Notes under the pieces: model-generated
Told to the model about the DNA's origin: nothing
Database searches by the model: none
The model's input: only the letters and a program-made list of their open reading frames with translations
Shown: positions 55,012-63,933 of the stretch, in pieces
Position numbering within the stretch: position 1 is the stretch's first letter
How the letters are laid out: each line of letters begins with the position of its first letter
Translations under genes and position numbers: made by a program
Source of the DNA: Vibrio fluvialis
GTDB taxonomy: Bacteria > Pseudomonadota > Gammaproteobacteria > Enterobacterales > Vibrionaceae
DNA length: 64,000 bases
Direction of reading: 5' to 3'
Assembly (NCBI RefSeq): GCF_900460245.1
Contig: NZ_UHIP01000001.1
Span: 1,054,001-1,118,000 of the forward strand

Positions 55012-55404
55012 ATGAAGGTAATTAAATTAACCCTATCAGTTTTATTAATATTTTTGTTAGCTGCTTGTGGTCGCGTCCAGCCTGTTCTGAATGTGGAGAA
55101 TACTCCAGTTGCTTATAATCTTCAAAGTGATCAAATTAAATTAGCAATTACTCAAGCAGCACTTCAACGCGGCTGGGTTATTCAAGAGATAGAGCCCGGC
55201 CTTTTGGATGCCAAAATTAGTGTGCGTAACCATTTCGCTGAAATTCATATTCCTTATAACGAAAAATACTACTCAATTCTTTACGTTAGGTCAGAAAACT
55301 TAAAAGCGGACGATGGTAGCATTCACCGCAATTATAACCGTTGGGTCAACAACTTAAACGTCGATATTAAGAAACAGCTTGCGCAAGCTGCGGCGGCTCA
55401 ATAG
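55012..55404 (+). CDS. Small lipoprotein divergent from the aryl polyene operon
   Basis: 130-aa predicted lipoprotein: leader KVIKLTLSVLLIFLLAAC with lipobox LLAAC and Cys19. The mature part has alternating hydrophobic pattern (AEIHIPYNEKYYSILYVRSENL) and a charged tail. I do not recognise a function; similar small lipoproteins accompany ape clusters. ATG 55012 has an aaggat site. It is more AT-rich at third positions than its neighbours. Followed 40 bases later by a methyltransferase. Confidence 0.75.
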   Translation: MKVIKLTLSVLLIFLLAACGRVQPVLNVENTPVAYNLQSDQIKLAITQAALQRGWVIQEIEPGLLDAKISVRNHFAEIHIPYNEKYYSILYVRSENLKADDGSIHRNYNRWVNNLNVDIKKQLAQAAAAQ

Positions 55405-55444
55405 GTGAATTTCCGAACACACTAATAACAGCTAGGTTCTCTTG

Positions 55445-56512
55445 ATGGAACAACTTGACCCCTTTAACGCTCTCGAAGCGAAGACTGAAGCCCAAAAACT
55501 TTCATTTGCCCCGATCGTATTCCATACCGCAAGAACATTGCGTGATTTGGGGATTTTAAAAGCACTGGATGAGGCGGGTGACACTGGTTTGTCCGCGCAG
55601 GCAATTCATCAGCAGACAGGCGTATCCGAGTACGGCGTAAAAGTGCTGCTCGACATGGCGATTAGCGCCAACATCGTCTTGTGGACTAAACCGCACTATC
55701 GTCTTGCTAATTTGGGCTTTTTCCTGCTGCATGACGGCATGACCCGCGCCAATATGGATTTCACCGCTGACGTCTGTTACGCCGCGATGATGCACTTAAC
55801 GGAGGCGATAGAAGAGGGAAAGCCTGCGGGGCTGAAAGAGCTGGGGGATTGGGAAACTATTTACCAAGGGTTGTCACGCCTGCCGGAACAAGCCAAACAG
55901 AGCTGGTTCCAGTTCGACCATTTTTACTCCGATCGCTCGTTCCCGGTTCTGTTGGAACGGGTGTTTGCCGACAAGCCGAAACATCTGGTCGACATTGGCG
56001 GCAACACCGGAAAATGGGCACTGCAATGCTGCCGTTATGATTCAGAGGTGCAGGTAACGATTGTCGACTTACCACAGCAACTGGAAATGGCGATGCGTAA
56101 TGCGTCCGAGCAAGGATTTGCCGAGCGTATTCATCCGTATCCGGCCAATATGCTCGACAAAGCGCAAGCGCTGCCGGAGAAAGCCGACGTATGGTGGATG
56201 AGCCAGTTTCTTGACTGCTTTTCACCAATGGAAATTCTCAGTATCCTGCAACGGGTACGAGCTCAGTTAACCGAAGATGCCGTGGTGTATATTCTCGAAC
56301 TGTTTTGGGATGCACAGAAATATGATGCGGCGTCATACAGTCTGAATGCGACTTCACTCTATTTCACCTGCCTTGCCAACGGCAACAGCCGTTTCTACCG
56401 CAGTGATGACTTCCTTGAACTTATCGAAGCGGCGGGGTTGGTCATTGAAGAACGTACCGACAATATTGGTTTAGGCCATACCTTACTTAAACTCAAAGCA
56501 AAGTCAGAATGA
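55445..56512 (+). CDS. SAM-dependent methyltransferase (O-methyltransferase-2-like fold), aryl polyene tailoring
   Basis: 355-aa class I methyltransferase. N-terminal winged-helix dimerisation part (about 15-110, with FHTARTLRDLGILKALDEAGDTGLSAQ), SAM-binding motif I VDIGGNTGKWALQC near residue 180 and TIVDLPQQLEMA as motif II. Aryl polyenes carry methyl groups on the aromatic head, so this may methylate the ring or its hydroxyl. ATG 55445 (a TTG one codon earlier is possible). Overlaps the flavoprotein gene by 4 bases. Confidence 0.85.
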   Translation: MEQLDPFNALEAKTEAQKLSFAPIVFHTARTLRDLGILKALDEAGDTGLSAQAIHQQTGVSEYGVKVLLDMAISANIVLWTKPHYRLANLGFFLLHDGMTRANMDFTADVCYAAMMHLTEAIEEGKPAGLKELGDWETIYQGLSRLPEQAKQSWFQFDHFYSDRSFPVLLERVFADKPKHLVDIGGNTGKWALQCCRYDSEVQVTIVDLPQQLEMAMRNASEQGFAERIHPYPANMLDKAQALPEKADVWWMSQFLDCFSPMEILSILQRVRAQLTEDAVVYILELFWDAQKYDAASYSLNATSLYFTCLANGNSRFYRSDDFLELIEAAGLVIEERTDNIGLGHTLLKLKAKSE

Positions 56513-57765
56513 CAGTAAAAACAATGAATATTCAGCAGCGTCAAGTGGTTATTATCGGTGCAGGCCCGTCAGGTTCGACGGCTGCAGCACTGTTGCTCAA
56601 GCAAGGAATTGATGTGCTGGTGGTCGAAAAAGCGCAGTTTCCGCGTTTTTCCATCGGCGAAAGTTTGCTTCCAGCGTGTATGGAAGTGGTTGAAGAAGCG
56701 GGTATGACCGACGCGGTGCAAGCTGAGGGATTCCAATTTAAAAATGGGGCGGCGTTTCGCAAGCAAGGCGTGTATACCGAGTTTGATTTCACCGATAAAT
56801 TTACGCCAGGACCGGGCACGACGTTTCAGGTCCAACGCGCCAGCTTTGATAAAGTACTGGCTGACAGCGCGGCAGAACAGGGTGTTGAGATTCGTTACGG
56901 TCATGAAGTGCTGGCGGTAGCTTTTGAAGGTTCAAAATCTTGGTTGACGATTGCAGACGAGTTGGGCCAACCCTATCAGGTAGAAGCGGACTATGTATTG
57001 GACGCCAGTGGATTTGGCCGAGTATTGCCAAAATTGCTCGAGTTGGAAGAACCATCTTGCTTGCCGCCACGTAAAGCGATTTTTACTCACGTGGTTGATC
57101 ATATTCAGTCCGAAAGCCTGCCTTATGACCGCAATAAAATTCTGATTTCCGTTCATCCGGAGAACAGCGACGTATGGTACTGGTTGATCCCATTCTCTAA
57201 CGGTACATGCTCTTTAGGTGTGGTTGGTGAGCCCGCGTTCTTTGAACGTTATCCGCAGGACAAACTCACCGCACTGCAACAACTGGTGAGTGAAGAGCCT
57301 GGCCTGGCAGAGCTGCTCAAGCAGGCGGAATACCCAAATGCGGCTGGTGAATTGCGTGGTTACTCTGCGAACGTGAAGCACCTTGCTACCCGCCATTATG
57401 CTTTGCTTGGCAACGCCGGCGAATTTTTGGATCCGGTCTTTTCATCCGGTGTAACAATTGCCATGAAATCTGCGCAATTTGCGGTGCGCTGCGTGCAGCG
57501 TCAACTGAGCGGTGAAACCGTTGATTGGCAGCAAGAATATGCCGAGCCGTTGATGGTGGGCGTGAATACGTTCCGCACTTATGTAGAAGGGTGGTATGAC
57601 GGTTCGCTTCAGGATGTTATCTACTATGACAAGCCCAATCAGCGTATCAAACAGATGATCTGTTCTATTTTGGCTGGCTATGCCTGGGATACTCAAAATC
57701 CGTATGTGAAAGATTCCCGCCGCCGTTTAACCAGCCTCGCTGAACTGATTCGCGACGCTCAATAA
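56509..57765 (+). CDS. FAD-dependent oxidoreductase, tryptophan-halogenase-like, aryl polyene tailoring
   Basis: 418-aa flavoprotein. FAD-binding GxGxxG at the N-terminus (VVIIGAGPSGSTAAALLLKQG), FPRFSIGESLLP typical of the halogenase/geranylgeranyl-reductase branch, and GNAGEFLDPVFSSGVTIAMKSA near the C-terminus. The sequence WYWLIP (about residue 224) fits the WxWxIP motif of flavin-dependent halogenases. The halogenase lysine cannot be placed with certainty, and relatives in ape clusters act as hydroxylases or reductases, so halogenation is only a possibility. Starts at the ATGA overlap with the methyltransferase; a second ATG lies five codons in. Confidence 0.85.
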   Translation: MTVKTMNIQQRQVVIIGAGPSGSTAAALLLKQGIDVLVVEKAQFPRFSIGESLLPACMEVVEEAGMTDAVQAEGFQFKNGAAFRKQGVYTEFDFTDKFTPGPGTTFQVQRASFDKVLADSAAEQGVEIRYGHEVLAVAFEGSKSWLTIADELGQPYQVEADYVLDASGFGRVLPKLLELEEPSCLPPRKAIFTHVVDHIQSESLPYDRNKILISVHPENSDVWYWLIPFSNGTCSLGVVGEPAFFERYPQDKLTALQQLVSEEPGLAELLKQAEYPNAAGELRGYSANVKHLATRHYALLGNAGEFLDPVFSSGVTIAMKSAQFAVRCVQRQLSGETVDWQQEYAEPLMVGVNTFRTYVEGWYDGSLQDVIYYDKPNQRIKQMICSILAGYAWDTQNPYVKDSRRRLTSLAELIRDAQ

Positions 57766-57773
57766 TGCTTAAT

Positions 57774-57808
57774 TGCAGCGCCCACTGATACAAAAGTGGG
57801 TCGCTGCA
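57774..57808 (+). terminator. Hairpin after the flavoprotein gene
   Basis: tgcagcgcccact pairs with agtggg-t-cgctgca (one bulged T) around an 8-base loop, 8 bases after the stop. No T-tract follows (tattcccg), so termination may be weak or Rho-assisted. Confidence 0.5.
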
Positions 57809-58316
57809 TATTCCCGTTTCCTGCCGAAGTATCCTTTCAATATTTATGCACTGGCTGCGCCGAAGAAGTGCAGTCCTGATCATCCTAGTGCAAGAGGTGA
57901 TTATCTTCACAAATCCTGTCATCTGACGAGTGGATCATCACTTTCAATTAGACGCCTTGTACACTAAATGTTAAATTTTTGAGTAATTTCTAGCATAAGA
58001 TTCTATAAATGCAATCTTAGTTAGATGAAATGGCACTATGGTCTACGCGTAAGTTGTTCTTTGTTCTAATAATCTAGCCTATAGAACAAGCTTGAAGTAT
58101 TACGCTAATTATTGAAGTTGGCTCAGAATATATTCAGTTTTTGCTACAAATTTATGGCAAATTACTTCGATGATTGCTAATGTGTGCCGCATTCTCTGTG
58201 AGGGTTTAGGTTTTTTTAGTTTAGTTTTTGCACTAAGCAACCTGAGTGCTAGCCGTTTCGTTCTAGATGCTCTCCAGAGAAGTCATGGATGCAAAATGAA
58301 AACTTGGAGTTTATGC
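57809..58316 (+). promoter_or_regulatory. AT-rich region upstream of oppA
   Basis: About 500 bases with no supportable gene. It is much more AT-rich than the genes around it. It contains an inverted repeat ttgttcta / tagaacaa (58061-58068 and 58082-58089, 13-base loop). It must hold the oppA promoter; opp mRNA leaders in related bacteria are targets of small RNAs such as GcvB, but I cannot place such a site. Confidence 0.4.
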
Positions 58317-59948
58317 ATGTATAAAAATAAAATCACACAAGCCCTTCTTCTAGGCGCTAGCCTTGCAGTGGCAACCACTTCTTTCTCAACCATCGCTGCT
58401 AACGTTCCAGCAGGCACCAAATTGGCGGATGTACAAGAACTCGTACGCGGTAACGGTACTGAAGTTGCGTCTATCGATCCGCACAAAACGGAAGGTGTGC
58501 CTGAGTCAAACGTTATCCGCGATTTGCTAGAAGGCTTGGTGAACCAGGATGCAGCTGGCAACACTATTCCAGGTGTGGCTGAAAGCTGGGAAACGACAGA
58601 CAACAAAACCTTTATTTTCCACCTGCGCAAAAATGCGAAATGGTCTAACGGCGATCCTGTGACTGCTGAAGACTTCGTATACAGCTTTAAACGTGCAGTT
58701 GATCCAGCAACCGCGTCGCCATACTCTTGGTACCTAGAGATGACGACGATGGAAAACGCTGCTGACATCATCGCAGGGAAAAAAGACAAAGAAACTCTGG
58801 GTGTGAAAGCATTGGATGCAAACACGCTGGAGATCAAACTTGAATCAGCGGTTCCATACTTTGTGAAAATGATGGGCCACACTACTGTGAAGCCAGTTCA
58901 CCGTGCAACGGTTGAAAAATGGGGCGATCAGTGGACTAAACCTGATCACTTCGTCGGTAACGGTGCATACGTTCTAGACAAATGGGTTGTGAACGAACGC
59001 ATGGAGCTGAAACGTAACCCGAACTACTGGGACAACGAGCACACAGTCATCAACAAAGTGACTTACCTGCCGATTGAAAACCAAGTTGCGGAAATGAACC
59101 GTTTCCTATCTGGCGAAATCCAGATCACCAACGAACTGCCACTTGAGCACTTCAAACGTCTGCAGAAAGAGCACCCAGAGTCAGTTCAAGTACAAGGTAA
59201 CCTGTGTACTTACTACTACGGTTTCAATAACCAGAAAGCGCCTTTCAACGATGTTCGTATCCGTAAAGCACTGTCTTACGCGATTGACCGTAACATCATC
59301 ACCGACGCGATTCTTGGCCAAGGCCAGAAACCTGCTTACTTCCTGACGCCAGAAATCACGGCAGGATTCCACCCAGAAATGCCAGCTTACGGCAAGATGA
59401 CTCAGAAAGAGCGCATTGCTGAAGCGAAGAAACTTCTGGCTGAAGCGGGTTACGACAAATCAAACCCTCTGAAATTCACACTGCTGTACAACACTTCAGA
59501 AAACCACAAGAAGATTGCAACTGCGATCCAATCAATGTGGAAAACCACACTGGGTGTTGACGTAGCGCTAGAAAACCAAGAGTGGAAAACCTTCCTGGAT
59601 ACTCGTCGTCAAGGTAACTACGACGTGACTCGTGCAGGTTGGTGTGGTGACTACAACGAAGCATCAAGCTTCCTGTCACTGATGCAGTCTAACAACAGCT
59701 CAAACGACCAGAAATACCACAGTGCAGAATACGATGCAGTGATGGAAAAAGCGATGAATACTACTTCAGACGCTGAACGTGAAGGGTTGTACGTTGATGC
59801 TGAGAAACTGCTGGCTCGTGATATGCCACTCGCGCCTATCTACCAGTACGTTAAATCACGTCTAGTATCTCCGACTGTTGGCGGCTACCCAGCTGGTAAC
59901 GCGGAAGATAAGATCTACGCAAAAGATCTTTACATCAAAGCTCAGTAA
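58317..59948 (+). CDS. oppA: Oligopeptide-binding protein OppA
   Basis: Periplasmic binding protein of 543 aa for oligopeptides. ATG 58317 with a ggag site 7 bases upstream; an earlier frame-open start would precede a non-signal sequence. Signal peptide 1-27 (STIA|AN). Family blocks: EVASIDPHKTEGVPESNVIRDL, KWSNGDPVTAEDFVYSFKRAVDP, RKALSYAIDRNIITD and WCGDYNEASSFL. Codon choice looks like that of a highly expressed gene. First gene of oppABCDF; the hairpin after it should make its mRNA more abundant than that of the transporter genes. Confidence 0.96.
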   Translation: MYKNKITQALLLGASLAVATTSFSTIAANVPAGTKLADVQELVRGNGTEVASIDPHKTEGVPESNVIRDLLEGLVNQDAAGNTIPGVAESWETTDNKTFIFHLRKNAKWSNGDPVTAEDFVYSFKRAVDPATASPYSWYLEMTTMENAADIIAGKKDKETLGVKALDANTLEIKLESAVPYFVKMMGHTTVKPVHRATVEKWGDQWTKPDHFVGNGAYVLDKWVVNERMELKRNPNYWDNEHTVINKVTYLPIENQVAEMNRFLSGEIQITNELPLEHFKRLQKEHPESVQVQGNLCTYYYGFNNQKAPFNDVRIRKALSYAIDRNIITDAILGQGQKPAYFLTPEITAGFHPEMPAYGKMTQKERIAEAKKLLAEAGYDKSNPLKFTLLYNTSENHKKIATAIQSMWKTTLGVDVALENQEWKTFLDTRRQGNYDVTRAGWCGDYNEASSFLSLMQSNNSSNDQKYHSAEYDAVMEKAMNTTSDAEREGLYVDAEKLLARDMPLAPIYQYVKSRLVSPTVGGYPAGNAEDKIYAKDLYIKAQ

Positions 59949-59977
59949 TTCCTGAGCATTTAAAACTATAAATATAT

Positions 59978-60010
59978 AGACGCTGTATGTGCAGCGCACA
60001 TACAGCGTCT
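59978..60010 (+). terminator. Attenuator hairpin between oppA and oppB
   Basis: A perfect 14-bp stem (agacgctgtatgtg / cacatacagcgtct) with loop cagcg, followed by ttttcattttc. Its place just after oppA, inside the operon, fits a partial terminator that lets only some transcripts reach oppBCDF. Confidence 0.9.
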
Positions 60011-60048
60011 TTTCATTTTCTATTGTCACAGACTGAAAGAGTGAGTTT

Positions 60049-60969
60049 ATGATTAAATTCATTGCAAAAAGGATATTTGAAGCGATTCCAACCTTGTTGG
60101 TGCTGATCACAATATCTTTCTTTCTGATGCGTTTTGCACCAGGTAACCCATTTTCTTCTGAGCGTCCTTTGCCGCCAGAGGTAATGGCCAACATCAACGC
60201 GAAATACGGTTTGGATAAACCAGTATCTGAACAGTATTTAACGTATCTGACCAACATCCTGCAGGGTGACTTTGGTCCGTCATTCAAATACAAAGACTAT
60301 TCGGTGAACGAGCTTATCGCGAGTGCGCTGCCCGTGTCTGCCAAAGTGGGTTTTGCGGCGTTCATCTTTACCGTCATTATGGGGGTAGCGGTTGGCACCA
60401 TTGCGGCACTAAGGCACAACACCTGGATAGACTACACGATCATGTCGACGGCCATGCTCGGGGTGGTCATGCCATCCTTCGTATTAGCGCCGGTGCTGAT
60501 TTACATCTTCTCCATCAACCTTGGCTGGTTCCCGGCGGGTGGTTGGCAAGATGGCTCCTTCCACTATATGGCGCTGCCTGTGATTGGTATGTCGCTATTG
60601 TACGTTGCAACTTTTGCGCGTATTACCCGTGGTTCAATGATTGAAACACTGAACAGTAACTTTATTCGTACCGCACGTGCGAAAGGCCTGAGCTACAGCT
60701 ACATCGTGATTAAACACGCGCTGAAACCAGCAATGTTGCCTGTTGTATCATACATGGGCCCGGCATTCGTCGGCATCATTACAGGTTCAGTGGTTATCGA
60801 GACGATTTTTGGTCTGCCAGGGATTGGTAAACTGTTCGTTAACGCTGCCTTTAACCGTGATTACTCTCTGGTTATGGGTGTAACGATCCTTATCGGTTTC
60901 CTATTCATTCTCTTCAATGCGGTTGTGGATATTCTGCTCGCGTATATCGACCCTAAAATTCGCTACTAA
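60049..60969 (+). CDS. oppB: Oligopeptide ABC permease OppB
   Basis: 306-aa inner-membrane permease: FIAKRIFEAIPTLLVLITISFFLMRFAPGNPF at the N-terminus, EAA loop around FIRTARAKGLSYSYIVIKHALKPAMLP, and IETIFGLPGIGKLFVNAAFNRDY at the C-terminus. Forms a heterodimer with OppC. ATG 60049. Confidence 0.96.
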   Translation: MIKFIAKRIFEAIPTLLVLITISFFLMRFAPGNPFSSERPLPPEVMANINAKYGLDKPVSEQYLTYLTNILQGDFGPSFKYKDYSVNELIASALPVSAKVGFAAFIFTVIMGVAVGTIAALRHNTWIDYTIMSTAMLGVVMPSFVLAPVLIYIFSINLGWFPAGGWQDGSFHYMALPVIGMSLLYVATFARITRGSMIETLNSNFIRTARAKGLSYSYIVIKHALKPAMLPVVSYMGPAFVGIITGSVVIETIFGLPGIGKLFVNAAFNRDYSLVMGVTILIGFLFILFNAVVDILLAYIDPKIRY

Positions 60970-60984
60970 TTGGACACGGATATT

Positions 60985-61887
60985 ATGTTAACCAAAAAAG
61001 AAAACTTAGAAGCGATCGAAAAGTTCACTGAGAACCTGGAAATTGAAGGTCGCAGCCTATGGCAGGATGCTCGCATTCGTTTCATGCGCAACAAAGCGGC
61101 GATGGTCAGCTTGTTCATTCTGTCTTTAATTACACTGGCCGTTATTTTTGTGCCGATGTTCTCTGCTTACACCTACGAAGATACGGACTGGTACGCAATG
61201 CACGCAGCGCCAACGGCTGAGCACTGGTTTGGTACCGATGCTTTGGGTCGTGACCTGTTGGTGCGAACTCTGGTGGGTGGCCGTATCTCTCTGATGGTCG
61301 GTATCATGGGCGCGCTGGTGGCGGTTCTGATTGGTACGCTGTATGGCGCTGCTTCTGGTTTCATCGGCGGCCGTACTGACCGTGTCATGATGCGTATTCT
61401 GGAAATTTTGTACGCAATTCCGTTCATGTTCCTGGTTATCGTACTGGTGACATTCTTCGGTCGTAATATCATTCTGATTTTCGTTGCTATCGGCGCTATT
61501 GCCTGGCTGGATATGGCGCGTATCGTGCGTGGCCAGACGCTGAGCCTGCGCAGCAAAGAATTTATCGAAGCGGCCCACGTATGTGGTGTTAGCAAATGGA
61601 GAATCATTACCCGTCATATCGTGCCTAACGTACTGGGTATCGTAGCCGTTTACTCAACGCTGCTGATCCCAAGCATGATTCTGACAGAATCTTTCCTCTC
61701 ATTCCTTGGTCTGGGTGTACAGGAACCAATGACCAGCTGGGGTGCACTGCTACAAGAAGGTGCGAACACAATGGAAGTCGCGATTTGGCAGCTTCTCTTC
61801 CCAGCCGCATTCATGGTGATTACCCTGTTCTGTTTTAACTACGTCGGTGACGGCCTGCGCGACGCGCTGGATCCAAAAGACAGATAA
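60985..61887 (+). CDS. oppC: Oligopeptide ABC permease OppC
   Basis: 300-aa permease. Start ATG 60985 gives MLTKKENLEAIEKF, matching the OppC N-terminus; a TTG at 60970 is directly after the oppB stop but less likely. Long cytoplasmic N-terminus with EGRSLWQDARIRFMRNKAA, then HWFGTDALGRDLLVR and EAA loop FIEAAHVCGVSKWRIITRHIVPN. Confidence 0.96.
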   Translation: MLTKKENLEAIEKFTENLEIEGRSLWQDARIRFMRNKAAMVSLFILSLITLAVIFVPMFSAYTYEDTDWYAMHAAPTAEHWFGTDALGRDLLVRTLVGGRISLMVGIMGALVAVLIGTLYGAASGFIGGRTDRVMMRILEILYAIPFMFLVIVLVTFFGRNIILIFVAIGAIAWLDMARIVRGQTLSLRSKEFIEAAHVCGVSKWRIITRHIVPNVLGIVAVYSTLLIPSMILTESFLSFLGLGVQEPMTSWGALLQEGANTMEVAIWQLLFPAAFMVITLFCFNYVGDGLRDALDPKDR

Positions 61888-61914
61888 TCAGAAAAGAGCA
61901 AGATTAAGGAAGCA

Positions 61915-62889
61915 ATGATGAGCTTATTAGATGTCAAAGATCTGCGCGTCGAATTTACCACGCAAGATGGTATCGTAACCGCAGTCAACGATTTGAACTT
62001 CTCACTTAAACAAGGTGAGACACTGGGTATTGTCGGTGAGTCCGGTTCGGGTAAATCTCAGACGGTATTCGCGATCATGGGCCTGCTGGCGAAAAACGGT
62101 AAGATTTCGGGCAGTGCAAAATTCGAAGGTAAAGAGATTCTTAACCTGCCTGAGAAAGAACTGAACAAAGTTCGTTCCGAGCAGATCGCGATGATCTTCC
62201 AAGACCCGATGACGTCTCTGAACCCATATATGAAAGTCAGCGATCAGCTGATGGAAGTATTGATGCTGCACAAAGGCATGGGCAAGGCGGAAGCGTTTGA
62301 AGAATCAGTACGCATGCTGGAAGCGGTGAAAATCCCTGAAGCACGTAAACGTATCACCATGTATCCACACGAATTCTCGGGCGGTATGCGTCAGCGTGTG
62401 ATGATCGCGATGGCACTGCTGTGTCGTCCGAAACTGCTGATCGCCGACGAACCAACCACTGCACTGGATGTGACCGTGCAGGCGCAGATCATGGATCTGC
62501 TGAACGAGCTGAAGCGCGAATTCAACACGGCAATCATCATGATCACTCACGACCTCGGTGTGGTTGCAGGATCGTGTGACAAAGTGCTGGTGATGTACGC
62601 GGGTCGTACCATGGAGTACGGCAGCGTTAACGAGATTTTCTATAACCCAAGTCACCCATACGCGGAAGGTCTGCTCAAAGCGATTCCTCGTCTGGATACA
62701 GAAGGCGAAATTCTGCCAACCATTCCTGGCAACCCGCCAAACTTACTGCGTCTGCCTGTTGGCTGCCCTTATCAAGAGCGCTGCCATCGTGTGATGGACC
62801 GTTGTAAGCGTGAAGCACCGATTCTGACTCCATTTGGTGATGGTCGTCAGCGTGCTTGTTTTTCTGATTGGGAGACTTGGACAAAATGA
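61915..62889 (+). CDS. oppD: Oligopeptide ABC transporter ATPase OppD
   Basis: 324-aa ATPase: Walker A GESGSGKS, signature FSGGMRQRV, Walker B LLIADEPTTALDV. The tail has the conserved cysteines (CPYQERCHRVMDRC and a later RACF) that bind an iron-sulphur cluster in this family. Two adjacent ATGs (61915, 61918) are possible starts. Overlaps oppF by 4 bases. Confidence 0.96.
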   Translation: MMSLLDVKDLRVEFTTQDGIVTAVNDLNFSLKQGETLGIVGESGSGKSQTVFAIMGLLAKNGKISGSAKFEGKEILNLPEKELNKVRSEQIAMIFQDPMTSLNPYMKVSDQLMEVLMLHKGMGKAEAFEESVRMLEAVKIPEARKRITMYPHEFSGGMRQRVMIAMALLCRPKLLIADEPTTALDVTVQAQIMDLLNELKREFNTAIIMITHDLGVVAGSCDKVLVMYAGRTMEYGSVNEIFYNPSHPYAEGLLKAIPRLDTEGEILPTIPGNPPNLLRLPVGCPYQERCHRVMDRCKREAPILTPFGDGRQRACFSDWETWTK

Positions 62890-63878
62890 GCGCAGATAAA
62901 CCATTACTGTTAGATGTAAAAAACCTGAAAGTTCACTTCAGCATCGCGGCTAAATCGGGCTGGCCATGGACTAAACCATCTACCCTGAAAGCGGTAGACG
63001 GCGTTAACGTGCGTCTTTACGAAGGCGAAACATTGGGCGTTGTGGGTGAGTCCGGCTGTGGTAAATCCACCTTTGCCCGCGCGATCATCGGTCTGGTTCA
63101 GTCAACCGAAGGTGAAGTGGTGTGGCTGGGTCAGGATCTGACTCGCATGCAGGAAGTGAAACGCCGCAATACGCGTAAAGAAATTCAGATGATTTTCCAG
63201 GATCCGCTGGCTTCTCTGAACCCGCGTATGACGGTGGGCGACATCATTGCTGAACCATTGCAGACGTTCTATCCAGAGCTGTCTAAGCAGGAAGTCAAAG
63301 ATCGCGTTAAGGAAATGATGGCTAAAGTAGGCCTGTTGCCTAACGTGATTAACCGCTACCCGCACGAGTTCTCAGGTGGCCAGTGTCAGCGTATCGGTAT
63401 CGCTCGCGCGTTGATTCTGAAACCTAAGATGATCATCTGTGACGAACCTGTATCAGCGTTGGACGTCTCAATTCAGGCTCAGGTGGTCAACCTGCTGAAA
63501 GAGCTACAGAAAGAACTGGGCCTCAGCCTGGTGTTCATCGCGCACGATTTATCAGTGGTAAAACACATTTCTGACCGCGTATTGGTGATGTACTTGGGCA
63601 ATGCGGTGGAACTGGGCGAAGCCGATGAACTGTTTGCTAACCCTCTGCATCCATACACCAAAGCGTTGATGTCAGCGGTACCCATTCCGGATCCAAACCT
63701 GGAGCGCGCCAAAGTAATTCAGATGTTGGAAGGTGATTTGCCGTCGCCAATCAATCCACCATCAGGTTGTGTATTCCGTACTCGTTGCCCGCAAGCAACC
63801 GCGGAATGTGCGAAGACCAAACCACAAATCGAAGGCACCGATACGCATTCCGTATCCTGCTTGCACGTTAGTGCGTAA
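62886..63878 (+). CDS. oppF: Oligopeptide ABC transporter ATPase OppF
   Basis: 330-aa ATPase partner of OppD: GESGCGKST, FSGGQCQRIGIARAL, MIICDEPVSALDV; tail cysteines CVFRTRCPQATAEC and SVSC. ATG 62886 gives the ATGA overlap with oppD; a start six codons upstream is inside oppD. Last gene of the operon, followed by the terminator at 63900. Confidence 0.96.
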   Translation: MSADKPLLLDVKNLKVHFSIAAKSGWPWTKPSTLKAVDGVNVRLYEGETLGVVGESGCGKSTFARAIIGLVQSTEGEVVWLGQDLTRMQEVKRRNTRKEIQMIFQDPLASLNPRMTVGDIIAEPLQTFYPELSKQEVKDRVKEMMAKVGLLPNVINRYPHEFSGGQCQRIGIARALILKPKMIICDEPVSALDVSIQAQVVNLLKELQKELGLSLVFIAHDLSVVKHISDRVLVMYLGNAVELGEADELFANPLHPYTKALMSAVPIPDPNLERAKVIQMLEGDLPSPINPPSGCVFRTRCPQATAECAKTKPQIEGTDTHSVSCLHVSA

Positions 63879-63899
63879 ATTCAGCCTGTGACGGGCTTA

Positions 63900-63933
63900 A
63901 GCGCGGCTCCTTAATTGGGTCGCGCTTTTTTTG
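63900..63933 (+). terminator. Terminator of the opp operon
   Basis: aagcgcg (63900-63906) pairs with cgcgctt (63922-63928), with extra pairing gctcc/gggt inside, followed by a run of T (63927-63933). After it, up to 64000, I see no gene. Confidence 0.85.

Noticed and set aside
57773..57967. 64-codon frame after the flavoprotein gene
   Set aside because: It spans the terminator-like hairpin, lacks a ribosome site and resembles nothing; treated as non-coding.
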